Part shown: positions 8,377 to 18,427 of the stretch, piece after piece | How positions within the stretch are numbered: position 1 is the stretch's first letter | Layout of the letters: every line of letters begins with the position of its first letter | Source of the DNA: Mycolicibacterium holsaticum DSM 44478 = JCM 12374 | GTDB taxonomy: Bacteria > Actinomycetota > Actinomycetes > Mycobacteriales > Mycobacteriaceae | DNA length: 64,000 nt | Reading direction: 5' to 3' | Assembly (NCBI RefSeq): GCF_019645835.1 | Contig: NZ_CP080998.1 | Span: forward strand, 3,658,001 to 3,722,000 | Position numbers and translations under genes: made by a program | The notes under the pieces: generated by a model | Told to the model about the DNA's origin: nothing | The model's input: only the letters and a program-made list of their open reading frames with translations | Database searches by the model: none

Positions 8377-9913
8377 ACCGGTTGCGGGGTGTGCGGTACG
8401 CGATCGTCTTGGTCTCCAGGTACTGCTGGAAACCCTCGATGCCGCACTGGCGGCCCACCCCGCTGTTCTTGTACCCGCCGAACGGGGCGTCGGCGCCGTA
8501 GAACATGCCGCCGTTGACGCCGAAAGACCCGGTGCGAATCCTCCGAGCGACATCCATCCCGCGTTCGTGTGAGCGTGAAATCACCGCTCCGGCAAGGCCA
8601 TAGGCACTGTCGTTGGCGATACGCACCGCATCGTCGTCGTTCTCGAAGGGCAGCACGATCAGCACCGGGCCGAACACCTCCTGTTGAGCGATCGCGGCGC
8701 TGTTGTCGACCCCGACGACCACGGTGGGGGACACGTAGTGGCCGCCGGTGAGATGCTCCGGCAGCCCGTCGACCGCGCCGCCTCCGGTGGTGATCTCGGC
8801 GCCCTCGCTGCGCGCACCGGCGATCGCGGCCAGCACCCGGCCCTTCTGCGCGGCGCTGATCACCGGTCCCACAAGGGTTTCCGGCTGCACCGGGTCGCCG
8901 ACCGGGACGGCTTGGTAGGCCGCGGTGATGTTGGCGACCGCGTCGTCGAACAGCGACTTGTGCACCAGCATGCGGGTGGTGGCCGCGCAGGCCTGCCCGG
9001 CGTGCACGCACACGCCCACGGCCGCGCCGACCACCGCGGCGGGGTTCGCGTCCTCGAGCACGATCGCGACCGATTTTCCACCGAGTTCCAAGAACATGCG
9101 CTTCATGGTGTCGGCGCCCTGGCGCATCAACAGCTTCCCGACCGCGGTCGACCCGGTGAACGAGATCATGTCGACACGGGGGTCGGTGCCCAGCAACCCG
9201 GCGACGTCGTTGGAGACGGTCGGTACCACGTTGAGCACGCCGGCGGGAATGTCAGTGCGTTCGGCGACGATCCGGCCGAGCCGGGTGGCGTTCCACGGCG
9301 TGTTCGGATCGGGTTTGAGCACGACGGTGTTTCCGGTCGCCAGCGCGGGACCGAGTTTGTTGAGGATGACCTCGATCGGGAAGTTCGACGGGGTGATCGC
9401 GCCGACGACCCCGACCGGCTCCTTGACGACAGTGCGCACGTTGCGCTCGCCGAACAGCCCGCCGCCGTCGAGCCGGCGCTCCCATTCGAACGTGTCGATC
9501 AGCCCCGCGGGATAGCGCAGCGCCCCGGCCAACGGCCAGTCCAGCTGCGCGGACTGCGTCGTCACCACCGGGCAGCCGACCTCCGCGATCAATTCCTCGC
9601 CAAGGTCGTCTCTCTCGGCCTCGATCGCCGCCTGCAGTTGCTCGAGGCAGCGCTTGCGCAATCCGCGGTTGGTCGACCAGTCGGTGTCGTCGAAGGCCCG
9701 TCGCGCGGCTCCGATCGCGCGTTCCATATCCTGCGAATCCGCGCTGGCGGTGTAACCGAGCAGCGAACCGGTTGCGGGACTGATGTTCTCGAACTGCGCG
9801 CCGGATACCGCCGCAACCAGTTCGCCGTCGATGAGCATGCGACTCTCGGCGCGACCGGCTGCCCGGCGGCCGATGTCGACGCTGGTGTCGGCCGGTTCGG
9901 CAGCGTCGCTCAC
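8375..9913 (-). CDS. NAD(P)-dependent aldehyde dehydrogenase
   Basis: About 512 aa from the GTG at 9913; a GTG at 9919 and a TTG at 9928 are alternative starts. From GTG 9913 the catalytic residues are Cys309 in GQACAATTR, Glu276 in LELGGKS and Asn177 in the TPSNFP segment. The FTGSTAVG cofactor loop is also present. It oxidises an aldehyde to the acid or acyl form in the cytosol. It diverges from a CoA-transferase gene with an operator between them, so a simple reading is alcohol or aldehyde to acid, then transfer of CoA. Confidence 0.92.
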   Translation of the reverse strand: MSDAAEPADTSVDIGRRAAGRAESRMLIDGELVAAVSGAQFENISPATGSLLGYTASADSQDMERAIGAARRAFDDTDWSTNRGLRKRCLEQLQAAIEAERDDLGEELIAEVGCPVVTTQSAQLDWPLAGALRYPAGLIDTFEWERRLDGGGLFGERNVRTVVKEPVGVVGAITPSNFPIEVILNKLGPALATGNTVVLKPDPNTPWNATRLGRIVAERTDIPAGVLNVVPTVSNDVAGLLGTDPRVDMISFTGSTAVGKLLMRQGADTMKRMFLELGGKSVAIVLEDANPAAVVGAAVGVCVHAGQACAATTRMLVHKSLFDDAVANITAAYQAVPVGDPVQPETLVGPVISAAQKGRVLAAIAGARSEGAEITTGGGAVDGLPEHLTGGHYVSPTVVVGVDNSAAIAQQEVFGPVLIVLPFENDDDAVRIANDSAYGLAGAVISRSHERGMDVARRIRTGSFGVNGGMFYGADAPFGGYKNSGVGRQCGIEGFQQYLETKTIAYRTPRNR

Positions 9914-9948
9914 CTGCACCCCATACAATCGCAGCCTGCGGGACGCTC

Positions 9949-9967
9949 AACGGTAAACATTACAGTA
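9949..9967. promoter_or_regulatory. 19-bp operator copy between divergent genes (site O4)
   Basis: Reads AACGGTAA-ACA-TTACAGTA; the right arm is perfect and the left matches 6 of 8. It lies 35 bp from the aldehyde dehydrogenase start and 41 bp from the CoA-transferase start, so one site can govern both. Confidence 0.7.
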
Positions 9968-10008
9968 GGATAATTCAAAACCGCTGTTGGGGTACGGAGA
10001 GGGCCGAT

Positions 10009-11235
10009 TTGATCAAGGTGATGGAGGGCGTTCGCGTCCTCGAGGTCGCACAGTTCACGTTCGTTCCGGCGGCGGGCGCGATCCTCGCCGACTGGGGCGC
10101 CGACGTCATCAAGGTGGAGCACCCGGTGCGCGGTGACACCCAGCGGGGCTTTATCAACATGGGCGGCTTCCAGATGGATCCGAACCGCCATCCACTGATC
10201 GAGCATCCCAACCGCGGCAAGCGCAGTGTGGGCATCGATGTGTCCAAGCCCGAGGGCCAGGAGGTCCTCTACGAGATCGCGAAGACAGCCGATGTCTTCC
10301 TGACCAATTACCTGCCCGCGCAGCGCCAGAAACGCAAGTTCGACATCGAGCACATCCGTGCGGTGAACCCGAACATCATCTACGCGCGCGGCAGCGCCTA
10401 CGGTGACAAGGGACCCGAACGTGACGTCGGCGGTTTCGACGGCACGGCCTTCTGGACCCGAAGCGGCGTCGGACACGCGTTGACGCCTGAGGAGATCGGG
10501 GGCGCGCTGTCGCAAGGGATTCCGGCGTTCGGCGACTCAATCGGCGGGATGAACATCGCAGGCGGGATCTCGGCTGCGCTGTTTCACCGCGAACGCACCG
10601 GCGAGGCCGTCGAACTCGACGTTTCGCTGCTGAGCACCGCGTGGTGGGCGGCCGGGGCCAGCGTCACACAGGGCATGGAGACCGGCGAGACCATGCGGTC
10701 GCTGATGCCCGACTCGGTCGCCCCGACGGTGAACCCGTTCCTGGGCAACTATCTGACCTCCGACGGCGGCACCATCAACCTGTGCATCGTCAGCCCGACC
10801 GGATACATCCGCGACGCGTTCGAGCATCTCGGGTTGCCCGAACTGGCCGACGATCCCCGCTTCAGCGACGTGATGCCGTTGATCGAGAACGCCGCCGCCG
10901 CAGTCGAACTCATCGCCGATTCGATCCGCAGCAAGCCGTTCGACTACTGGCGCGAGCACCTCAAGACCATGAAGGGGCAGTGGGCGCCGTTCCAGAGCCT
11001 GATCGACCTCGCCGGCGACGAGCAGGCGGTCGCCAACGACATGGTCGTCGAGGTGGAGGCCGGCGACGGCGGTGAGCCGTTCAAGGTGGTCCGCGGTCCG
11101 GTGCAGTTCAACCACGAACCCCTCGAAACGACCCGGGCACCGCAGGCCTCCGAGCACACCGAGACCGTGCTGATGGAGATCGGCATGGACTGGGATCGCA
11201 TCGACAAGTTCAAGGACGCCGGCGCCATCGCCTGA
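10009..11235 (+). CDS. Class III CoA-transferase (CaiB/BaiF family)
   Basis: A 408-aa family III CoA-transferase. The N-terminal Rossmann-like segment with [12 protein letters not shown] is typical, and GGFDGTAFW carries Asp144, the likely aspartyl-CoA thioester residue. The enzyme moves CoA between carboxylates through an aspartyl anhydride. The TTG at 10009 is supported by GGAGAGGG at 9996-10003, 5 nt before it; an ATG at 10021 is less well placed. It is divergent from the aldehyde dehydrogenase. It could activate the pathway acid without ATP, complementing the FadD-type ligases. Confidence 0.92.
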   Translation: MIKVMEGVRVLEVAQFTFVPAAGAILADWGADVIKVEHPVRGDTQRGFINMGGFQMDPNRHPLIEHPNRGKRSVGIDVSKPEGQEVLYEIAKTADVFLTNYLPAQRQKRKFDIEHIRAVNPNIIYARGSAYGDKGPERDVGGFDGTAFWTRSGVGHALTPEEIGGALSQGIPAFGDSIGGMNIAGGISAALFHRERTGEAVELDVSLLSTAWWAAGASVTQGMETGETMRSLMPDSVAPTVNPFLGNYLTSDGGTINLCIVSPTGYIRDAFEHLGLPELADDPRFSDVMPLIENAAAAVELIADSIRSKPFDYWREHLKTMKGQWAPFQSLIDLAGDEQAVANDMVVEVEAGDGGEPFKVVRGPVQFNHEPLETTRAPQASEHTETVLMEIGMDWDRIDKFKDAGAIA

Positions 11236-11361
11236 CTGGCTACCGCGACCGGACCTGTCGGATTGGGCCGATGACCTGCGGTCATTATCTGCGGAAAACG
11301 CGACCCGCACATGCCGCCTTGAGTAATCATGGTGGTCACAGGCGGGGAAGGAAACCGGGTG

Positions 11362-14300
11362 ATGGTCGGTCCGGTGGCCGAGGCCACCGATCGGTGTGGG
11401 ACATGCGGGAACGAGCTCAGGATCAACGCTCGCTTCTGCGATGAATGCGGCGCACGTATATCGCCGACGGCTTCCCCCGGGGAGCGTAAGCAAATCACCG
11501 TCCTGGTCATTGACGTCGTCGGGTCGATGAAGCTTGCTTCGGTCCTCGATCCGGAACGGCTCCAAGAACTCATGAACGAGTTGGTCAACCGGGCCGCCGC
11601 CATAATTCAGCGATACCAGGGCACAGTCGACAAGTTCACCGGAGACGGCCTGATGGCCCTTTTCGGTGCGCCCCTCGCGCTCGAGGATCACGCGCTGCGC
11701 GCCTGCATCGCAGCGCTGGAGATACAGCAGGACACCAACTGCCTGGCCGACGAGGTCCGCCGCAGCGACGGAATCGACCTTCAGCTTCGCGTCGGCCTGA
11801 ACTCGGGTGAGGTGATCGCGGGTGAGATCGGGGCCGGCCCCGGCAGGTATACCGCTGTGGGTCACCCCGTCGGCATGGCACAACGCATGGAAGCCGCCGC
11901 GCCCGCAGGCGGGGTGCTGTGCTCGCAGGCCACCGCTGCGCTCGTCGAAAGCGTCGCAACCCTCGGTCCGGTCGAGGAGGTCGTGGTCAAGGGCGAAGCC
12001 AGCCCGACGCCGGCTCGTCGGCTCCTAGCAGTGGAGTCCGTTAAGAAGGTCGTGGGCCGCAACGAAGGCGCGATGTTGGGCCGTGATGCCGAGTTGGACT
12101 GGCTGCGCAAGTTTCTCAACGCTAGTACGGGCGGCCTGGTTGCGGTCGTCGGTGATCCTGGGGTCGGCAAAAGCCGGCTGGTCGACGAGTTCGCAGCAAT
12201 CGCAGCCGGTGAACGCGTCGACGTCGTTACCGCCCGTTGCGAAGCACACACTAAAACACTGGCCTTTCACGCGCTTTCGCGGATGCTACGGGCAATGTTC
12301 GCGGTCGAAGGACTCAGCGACGCTGACGCCAGAGACGTCACGGCCGCGCAGTACGACGGCCTTCTGCCGCCGCAATCGCCCGATGCTCAGATGCTGTTCG
12401 AGGCGATGGGCATCGCCGAATCAGATGCCGAGCCGCTTCCAGCCACGATTGACGGCAGGCGCAGGAGACTGGTCGAAGTGATGGCGCAGGCTGCGCTCAC
12501 ACGGTCAACGCGCACAGTCTTCATCCTCGAGGATGCCCACTGGATAGATGCACCAAGTGACGAAGTGCTTTCTCAATTCGTCGCCACCCTCAACGTAACG
12601 ACGTCGACGTTCGTCGTCACCCATCGACCGGAGTTCCACGGTGGGCTGCACCAGAGTGCACGCCATGCAATCACCCTTGCGCCACTGACGGGTTCGACGA
12701 CGGCGTCCCTCGTCGAGCAGTTGCTCGGCGATGACCCGTCCCTCAAGTCGCTCGCCGACCGCGTGGCGGTGGCAGCGCTGGGTAACCCGTTCTTCGCAGA
12801 GGAGATTGTGCGCGATCTGGCGGGCAGCGGGGTGCTGACCGGAAGCCGTGGCGACTATCGGCTGGCTCACGACGTCAGCGAAATCAGCGTGCCGGCTACC
12901 GTTCAAGCTGTTCTCGCCGCCCGCATCGATCGGCTGCCTGCCGAGGCGAAGTCGATTCTGAACGCGGCCGCGGTGATCGGTACCGGGTTCGACTTGGAAG
13001 CATTGAGCACCCTGCTGCCCGACACGCAGCCATCGCGGCTAGCCGACCTGGTGTCGGCCGAGCTCATAGATCAGACGGAATTCGTTCCGAGCCAGCGATA
13101 TTGCTTCCGTCATCCGCTGGTTCGCACTGTGGCCTATGAATCACAGTTGGCCGCTACCCGCGCGCAGGCGCACCGACGACTGGCCGCTGCTGCCAGGGGA
13201 CATGACCCAGCAACCGCCGACGAGAACGCGGAACTCATCGCCACACATTACGAGGCCGCGGGTGACCTGGTCGACGCATACCACTGGCATATGCGCGCAG
13301 CTGAATGGCTTGCGCTGCGCGACCTTCAAGCAGCTCGCACCCGTTGGGAAAGCGCCCGACGCATCGCCGATCAGCTGCCCGACGACCATGACGACATCGC
13401 CGCGATGCGAATCGCGCCGCGGACGATGCTCATCTCGAAGGCGGTTTTCGTCGGCCACGACGCCGATGCCGACGAGCAGTTCCAAGAGTTCCGAGCTATG
13501 GCGTCACAGGCCGGCGATATGACGTCGCTTGCGGTTGCGATAGCCGGCCGGGTCATCTCGCTGACCAACAACGACATTCGTGTGCCCGAAGCGGCGGAGC
13601 TCGCAGAGGAATTGAATGGGATCGTCCACCAGCTCGACTGCGATACCGAGACGGCCGGCGTCATCCTGTTCGCGATTGCGTACGCGCGGATGGCAAATTG
13701 CGATTTCGATGCGGCGCTGGAGACGATCGACCAGATCACGTCTGTCCTTGAGCATGTGGCGACCATGGAGCTTTCCTTGAGTTCTGCGCTCCGCGGTGTA
13801 ATCGAGTATTTGACCGGAGACCATGAGAACGGCCGCCGCCACATGCTGGAAAGCTACGAGAAGGCGAAGAACCTACCGCCCGCCAGCCAGGCAATTGTGT
13901 GGGCGTACTGGGGTGTGTTGGCAGCAGTCGGAATGTTGAGACCGACCGAAATTATCGGCGATATGCGTGAAAACGTGACGCGCGCTGAGTCATTTGGTGA
14001 CCGATTCTGCATCGTCGCCGCACAGTGGTCTACGGGTGTCGCCTTGCTGCGCACCGACGCTTCCGACCGCGCCGAAGCCATCGGACAGCTGCAAAGCGCT
14101 CGCGAAAAAATGTGTAAGTACAGTCTGTTCGCTGCCGCGCTGCCAGCCGTCGCGGCGGATCTCGCCGTGGACGCCGCATCCAAAGGGCGCCGAGATGAGG
14201 CCATCATCGAGTTGCGTGACTGCTTCAGAGTGCATACGACGCGGGGTATTCGTCTTCTCGCCAGTCGCGCGGGCGAGGCCCTCGTCGAACTACTCGTCGA

Positions 14301-14556
14301 GAGGTCCGGGTCAGACGACCTCGCTGAGGCACAACGCATCATCGTCAATCCCCTCGCCCGCCATCCCGATATACCGGCGATGGATCTGTGGTGGCTGCGG
14401 TCGCGGGCGCTGTTGGCCGAGGCGGAGGGCGACCACGCAGGGTACAGCGAAATTGCCGACCAGTACCTTGCGCTATGCGAAAGGCTCAACGCCCGCGGTC
14501 GGATCGACGAGGCGCGGCAGATGGCCACTCGGCGCTGGCCCGAACACCAGGAGTAA
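11362..14556 (+). CDS. Class III nucleotidyl cyclase domain fused to AAA-type ATPase regulator
   Basis: About 1064 aa from ATG 11362, which has AAGGAA 8 nt upstream; ATG 11329 would add 11 residues. An N-terminal zinc ribbon has Cys12, 15, 26 and 29. A class III cyclase domain follows with metal-binding Asp51 and Asp95 (TGDG). The segment that usually contains the transition-state Asn reads VGHPVGMAQRM, with Gly171 where Asn is expected and the Arg kept. A P-loop ATPase (GDPGVGKS, 264-271; Walker B ILEDAHWID near 390) and a long helical repeat-like C-terminus complete it. The architecture resembles mycobacterial cyclase/LuxR-type signal ATPases, but no C-terminal LuxR helix-turn-helix is evident. 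The Gly substitution makes cyclase activity doubtful. Confidence 0.88.
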   Translation: MVGPVAEATDRCGTCGNELRINARFCDECGARISPTASPGERKQITVLVIDVVGSMKLASVLDPERLQELMNELVNRAAAIIQRYQGTVDKFTGDGLMALFGAPLALEDHALRACIAALEIQQDTNCLADEVRRSDGIDLQLRVGLNSGEVIAGEIGAGPGRYTAVGHPVGMAQRMEAAAPAGGVLCSQATAALVESVATLGPVEEVVVKGEASPTPARRLLAVESVKKVVGRNEGAMLGRDAELDWLRKFLNASTGGLVAVVGDPGVGKSRLVDEFAAIAAGERVDVVTARCEAHTKTLAFHALSRMLRAMFAVEGLSDADARDVTAAQYDGLLPPQSPDAQMLFEAMGIAESDAEPLPATIDGRRRRLVEVMAQAALTRSTRTVFILEDAHWIDAPSDEVLSQFVATLNVTTSTFVVTHRPEFHGGLHQSARHAITLAPLTGSTTASLVEQLLGDDPSLKSLADRVAVAALGNPFFAEEIVRDLAGSGVLTGSRGDYRLAHDVSEISVPATVQAVLAARIDRLPAEAKSILNAAAVIGTGFDLEALSTLLPDTQPSRLADLVSAELIDQTEFVPSQRYCFRHPLVRTVAYESQLAATRAQAHRRLAAAARGHDPATADENAELIATHYEAAGDLVDAYHWHMRAAEWLALRDLQAARTRWESARRIADQLPDDHDDIAAMRIAPRTMLISKAVFVGHDADADEQFQEFRAMASQAGDMTSLAVAIAGRVISLTNNDIRVPEAAELAEELNGIVHQLDCDTETAGVILFAIAYARMANCDFDAALETIDQITSVLEHVATMELSLSSALRGVIEYLTGDHENGRRHMLESYEKAKNLPPASQAIVWAYWGVLAAVGMLRPTEIIGDMRENVTRAESFGDRFCIVAAQWSTGVALLRTDASDRAEAIGQLQSAREKMCKYSLFAAALPAVAADLAVDAASKGRRDEAIIELRDCFRVHTTRGIRLLASRAGEALVELLVERSGSDDLAEAQRIIVNPLARHPDIPAMDLWWLRSRALLAEAEGDHAGYSEIADQYLALCERLNARGRIDEARQMATRRWPEHQE

Positions 14557-14558
14557 CG

Positions 14559-15794
14559 GTGGCAACGATTCTCGCGTACACCTCACCTGCCCTCGGCCAC
14601 CTTTTTCCGATGAGCGCGGTCCTGTCCGAGCTTGCCAGCCGCGGGCACACAATCCACCTGCGCACACTCTCGGCCGGCGTCGAAGCAGGGCGGTCGCTGG
14701 GGTTCGCGACAGAAGCGATCGATCCCGGAATCGAAGCGATCACCCAAGATGATTGGCAGGGATCAAACCCGATCGCCGCACTGAGGATCTCTGCATCCGT
14801 TTTCGGCAGACGCGCCGAACGCGAGATCGATGATCTCGCCGCCGCGCAATCTCGGGTAAGGCCGGACGCTTTGCTCCTCGATGTGAACTGCTGGGGTGCC
14901 CTCTGCGCCGCCGAGGCGGGCGACACGCCTTGGGCGACCTTCTGTCCGTACACCCCGCTGCTTCGCTCACCCGGGGTGCCGCCGTTCGGCCTGGGCCTTC
15001 GACCGTTGCCGGGAGCGCTCGGCCGGGCTCGGGATGCCGCGGCGACGGCGGCACTGCTGGCTCCCCTCGAACGGGTTGGGCGAGCACCGCTGAACGCAGT
15101 GCGAGCAAGAGTGGGCTTGGCACCAGTCAGATCGATGGACGAGTTTCTGCGCGGAGCACCGATGATACTGATCGCCAGCGGAAAACCGTTCCAGTACCGC
15201 CAAACCGACTGGGGGCCAACGGTGCACATGATCGGGCCGTGCATCGTCGACCCCGGCGCCGATGTCGTTCCCGAATGGCTGTCGACTATCGAGCGACCGA
15301 TTGTGCTCGTCTCGACCTCTTCAGAGAAGCAAGACGATGCCGACCTCATCTCGACCGCGATGGCCGCACTTGCCGACCAGCCAGTTCACGTGGTGGCGAC
15401 TATTCCCGCCGGTGAGCCAGCCGGTTTGGACGCACCAGCGAACGCAACTCTGTGTCGGTACATCCCTCATAGCTTGGTACTCGGCAGATCGGTGGTGTGC
15501 GCGGTGACCCATGGGGGAATGGGAGTGACGCAGAAGGCCCTCAACCATGGGGTCCCGGTGTGCGTCGTGCCGTATGGACGAGATCAGTTCGAGGTCGCTC
15601 GGCGGGTGGAAGTCGCTCGATGCGGCACGCAATTGCCGGCCAAGAAGTTGTCAGTGCTGCGGTTGTCGGCGAAAGTTCGTGAAGCGATGACCATGACCGA
15701 GGGCGCCAGACTCGTTGCAGAGGGTTTCGCTGCGACCGGCGGACCTCCGCGGGGTGCCGCCCTGTTCGAGCAATGTGTGCTGGCTGTCGCCTAA
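14559..15794 (+). CDS. GT1-family glycosyltransferase (UGT/MGT-like)
   Basis: A 411-aa glycosyltransferase with a GT-B fold. The N-terminal acceptor domain begins TILAYTSPALGHLFPM. The C-terminal nucleotide-sugar loop is THGGMGVTQKALNHGVPVC followed by PYGRDQ, the usual UDP- or TDP-sugar signature. It transfers a sugar to a small lipophilic acceptor, as in macrolide or sterol glycosylation. The GTG start lies 2 nt after the ATPase stop with CAGGAG just upstream, so the two genes form one operon. Its TAA overlaps the TAG of the converging molybdopterin oxidoreductase. Codon choice in this gene and its partner appears less GC-biased at third positions than in their neighbours. Confidence 0.85.
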   Translation: MATILAYTSPALGHLFPMSAVLSELASRGHTIHLRTLSAGVEAGRSLGFATEAIDPGIEAITQDDWQGSNPIAALRISASVFGRRAEREIDDLAAAQSRVRPDALLLDVNCWGALCAAEAGDTPWATFCPYTPLLRSPGVPPFGLGLRPLPGALGRARDAAATAALLAPLERVGRAPLNAVRARVGLAPVRSMDEFLRGAPMILIASGKPFQYRQTDWGPTVHMIGPCIVDPGADVVPEWLSTIERPIVLVSTSSEKQDDADLISTAMAALADQPVHVVATIPAGEPAGLDAPANATLCRYIPHSLVLGRSVVCAVTHGGMGVTQKALNHGVPVCVVPYGRDQFEVARRVEVARCGTQLPAKKLSVLRLSAKVREAMTMTEGARLVAEGFAATGGPPRGAALFEQCVLAVA

Positions 15795-17974
15795 ACAGCC
15801 TGTACCCGCACCGGCACACCGGTCAGCCACGCCATACCCGACAGCGACTCCACATCGTCGGGGTCACTCGACGTCAGCTGGTTGACGTTGGCCCCTCCGG
15901 CACCGTTGGCCAGCCGCCAGCCCCCGGTTCCCTTGTGCCCCCAGCCGTGGGGTACCGCGACCACCCCGGCGATGAGATCCTTCGTTGTCAGCACCGGCAC
16001 GGTGATATCGCCGTAGGGCGAGCTGATCCGCACCTCGTCGCCGTCCGAGATGTCCTGCTCGGCCGCGTCATCGACGTGCATCAGCGCGTGCTGGCGACGG
16101 TCACCACGCATCAACAGCGGTGAGTTGTGCATCCACGAGTTCTCCGAACGGGGCTCGCGCAAACCGATCATCCGCAGCGGATAACCATCAGGGACTGCGC
16201 GGTGCGGCAACTTGGCCACCTCGGCTGCGATCCCGGGGTGGGGCAACCGCACCCGGCGCGACAGATAACCGACGGCCGTGCGCAGCACACCCGTGCGCAC
16301 GTGGGGTGAGAGCACGACACCGTGCGGATGGTCCTCGATCAGCCGTCGCATCGTCAGCCCGCCGCGGCGCAGCCCGAACCAATCCCCGCCCTCCGACATG
16401 CGCACAAGCCCGTCGACGATCGTCCGCGGCAACCCCTCGAAACCCAGCCGGCGCAGCATCTTCTGCACACCGGTGAACACCGCGAAGGCGGGCACCCGAC
16501 GGCTCAGCCGCCGCGCGAGTTCCTCGGCGATGTCCCACTCCCCACGGGCCTCCCCCACCGGCGCCAGCACGGCCGCCGTCGCCTGACGAAACGGCGTGGC
16601 CTGAAACGCTTGGAAGGTATACGGAAAGTCGTCGCGTTCGTACATCGTCGGCACGGGCAGGATGTAGTCGCAGTGCGCGCTGGTCTCGGTGAGATAGAAG
16701 TCGAGCGCGACTGACAACTCCAGTTCACCGAAGGCCGCCTCGAGTTCCTCGCCGTTGGGAACCGACAGCACGGGATTACCGGCCGATACGAACATCGCCC
16801 GGATCTGGCGGTCACCCGGCGTCGTGATCTCCTTGGCGATCAGCGCCGCGGGCTCGGAGCCGATCGCGTTCGGCGTCCCGCTGATCCGCGATCGCTTGGT
16901 CCGATAGGACCGCCGCATGATGGCACCCATCGCGACGTTCTGCCACCTCTGCCCGACCGTGTGCATCGAGCTGAACACCGATCCGCCCGGCACATCCAGG
17001 TTGCCTGCCACCAGGTTCACCGCGTCGATCAGAAAGGTGGTCAGCGTGCCGTGTGTGCCTACACAGGTGCCGAGCCTGCCGTAGACGGCAGCACGTCGCG
17101 TGTTCACCAGGTCGCGCGCCAACGCGCGCACGCTGTCCGCGGCGATACCGGTCTGGCTCGCCGTGGATTCCGGGGTGAAGGGCCGACACATCTCCTGCAG
17201 CCAGTCCACCCCGTCGGCCTGCCGTTTGACCGCGGTGATGTCGACAAGGCCGTCGCCGAACATCACGTGCAGCAACGACAGCAGCAACAACGCGTCGGTA
17301 TCGGGGACGATGCCGAGCCATTCGAATGCGGCCGCGGTCTCGCTGCGCCGCGGGTCGACGATCACCACGCGCCCACCGCGTTTGACGATGTCATGCATGC
17401 GGTCCTTGATCCGTGGCGCGGTCAGGAAACTGCCGTGGGACACAAGCGGATTGGCGCCCATCATGACAAGCAGGTCGGTTCTCGTCAGATCCGGGATCGG
17501 CACGGAGGTCGGCACGCCATAAAGCAACTGGCTCGCGATGAGCCTGCTGTTGGTGTCCTGCGACGACGCCGTGAAGTAGTGGGCGTGGCGGCCGAGGCCC
17601 TTGGTGAAAAGCAGCGCCGCGAAGGTGTGCGCATAGCTGAACGCCCCGGGGTTGCCCATGTACCAGCCGACCGCACCCGACCCGCGTCGACGCAGGATCG
17701 ATGACAATCGGTTCGCGATGTCGTTCATCGCCTCGTCCCAGGTGACCGCTTCGAAGCCGGTCGGCCCGCGGCGCAGCGGCCTGGTCACCCGATCCGGATC
17801 GTTGACGACCTCGGTGAACGCGATGCCCTTCTGGCAGGCGAACCCGGCCGACAGCGGGTGGTCTTTATCCGGGCGCAGCGCCGTCAGGCGGCCGTCTTCG
17901 ACCGTCGCGATCATCCCGCACAACGGTTCACAGATGCGGCAGAACGTCGGCTTGTGCTCAATCAGCGGCGACAC
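15791..17974 (-). CDS. Molybdopterin-dependent oxidoreductase, formate-dehydrogenase-like
   Basis: A 727-aa member of the molybdopterin bis-guanine-dinucleotide oxidoreductase family. An N-terminal [4Fe-4S] site is formed by Cys12, Cys15, Cys19 and Cys47, followed by the molybdopterin-binding core and a C-terminal dinucleotide-binding beta barrel (residues about 610-727). There is no Tat signal, so it is cytosolic. The family includes FdhF-type formate dehydrogenases and many uncharacterised mycobacterial members; I could not assign the molybdenum ligand with confidence. The operator lies only 12 bp upstream of the GTG start and no ribosome site is visible, so the mRNA may be leaderless. It is divergent from the formamidase operon, which fits formate as a substrate, though that is inference. 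Confidence 0.88.
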   Translation of the reverse strand: MSPLIEHKPTFCRICEPLCGMIATVEDGRLTALRPDKDHPLSAGFACQKGIAFTEVVNDPDRVTRPLRRGPTGFEAVTWDEAMNDIANRLSSILRRRGSGAVGWYMGNPGAFSYAHTFAALLFTKGLGRHAHYFTASSQDTNSRLIASQLLYGVPTSVPIPDLTRTDLLVMMGANPLVSHGSFLTAPRIKDRMHDIVKRGGRVVIVDPRRSETAAAFEWLGIVPDTDALLLLSLLHVMFGDGLVDITAVKRQADGVDWLQEMCRPFTPESTASQTGIAADSVRALARDLVNTRRAAVYGRLGTCVGTHGTLTTFLIDAVNLVAGNLDVPGGSVFSSMHTVGQRWQNVAMGAIMRRSYRTKRSRISGTPNAIGSEPAALIAKEITTPGDRQIRAMFVSAGNPVLSVPNGEELEAAFGELELSVALDFYLTETSAHCDYILPVPTMYERDDFPYTFQAFQATPFRQATAAVLAPVGEARGEWDIAEELARRLSRRVPAFAVFTGVQKMLRRLGFEGLPRTIVDGLVRMSEGGDWFGLRRGGLTMRRLIEDHPHGVVLSPHVRTGVLRTAVGYLSRRVRLPHPGIAAEVAKLPHRAVPDGYPLRMIGLREPRSENSWMHNSPLLMRGDRRQHALMHVDDAAEQDISDGDEVRISSPYGDITVPVLTTKDLIAGVVAVPHGWGHKGTGGWRLANGAGGANVNQLTSSDPDDVESLSGMAWLTGVPVRVQAV

Positions 17975-17986
17975 GGCTAATGACGT

Positions 17987-18005
17987 TACTGTAAGAGTTA
18001 CAGTC
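17987..18005. promoter_or_regulatory. 19-bp operator copy between oxidoreductase and fmdB (site O5)
   Basis: Reads TACTGTAA-GAG-TTACAGTC, 8 of 8 and 7 of 8 arm matches. It is 12 bp from the oxidoreductase start and 127 bp from fmdB. It must overlap the oxidoreductase promoter or start site; control of fmdBA from it is less certain. Confidence 0.8.
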
Positions 18006-18132
18006 CCACTCCGCTTTCGGCGGTGGATCCTGCTGGCCAGGGGTTTAGTCCGCCGCTACCCGGGAACCACCATCAGGGACGGCACCGTCGCGTCTTCGTC
18101 CGGCGCCGTGTCGATCCAGGGTGAGGAGTTGG

Positions 18133-18417
18133 ATGGTTCTCTACGTTTACCGGTGCGAATCTTGTTGCGGCACCGTCGAAAAGATGCATTCGATGCTGTC
18201 CCGACCCGACGTCGTCGAATGTCCGCAATGCATGGGTGAGGCGCGAAGAACAATCGCGTCCCCCCGCCTCGGGCGCGCCGGCAGCACCGCGATGGCACTG
18301 CACGACGCCACCCGCGCTACGGCTGACCAGCCGGCGGTGGTCACCGCCCCGCCGCCGGCGCCGCGACGGCAAAAGATCACCACCAACCCACTTCACCGCA
18401 AGCTCCCACGACCCTGA
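18133..18417 (+). CDS. fmdB: FmdB-type zinc-ribbon protein
   Basis: A 94-aa protein. The first half is a zinc ribbon with CESC near residues 9-12 and CPQC near residues 31-34, matching the FmdB family that accompanies formamidase genes. The tail is Pro-, Ala- and Arg-rich and probably disordered. ATG 18133 follows AGGAG at 18124-18128; a GTG at 18121 is an alternative. The role of FmdB is unresolved; it has been called regulatory because of its link with fmdA. Its stop is 10 nt before the formamidase start. Confidence 0.8.
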   Translation: MVLYVYRCESCCGTVEKMHSMLSRPDVVECPQCMGEARRTIASPRLGRAGSTAMALHDATRATADQPAVVTAPPPAPRRQKITTNPLHRKLPRP

Positions 18418-18427
18418 AGGACCTCTC

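Noticed and set aside
10537..11883. A 448-codon minus-strand frame under the CoA-transferase and cyclase genes
   Set aside because: It spans two real genes and their spacer, and the composition looks like a shadow frame.
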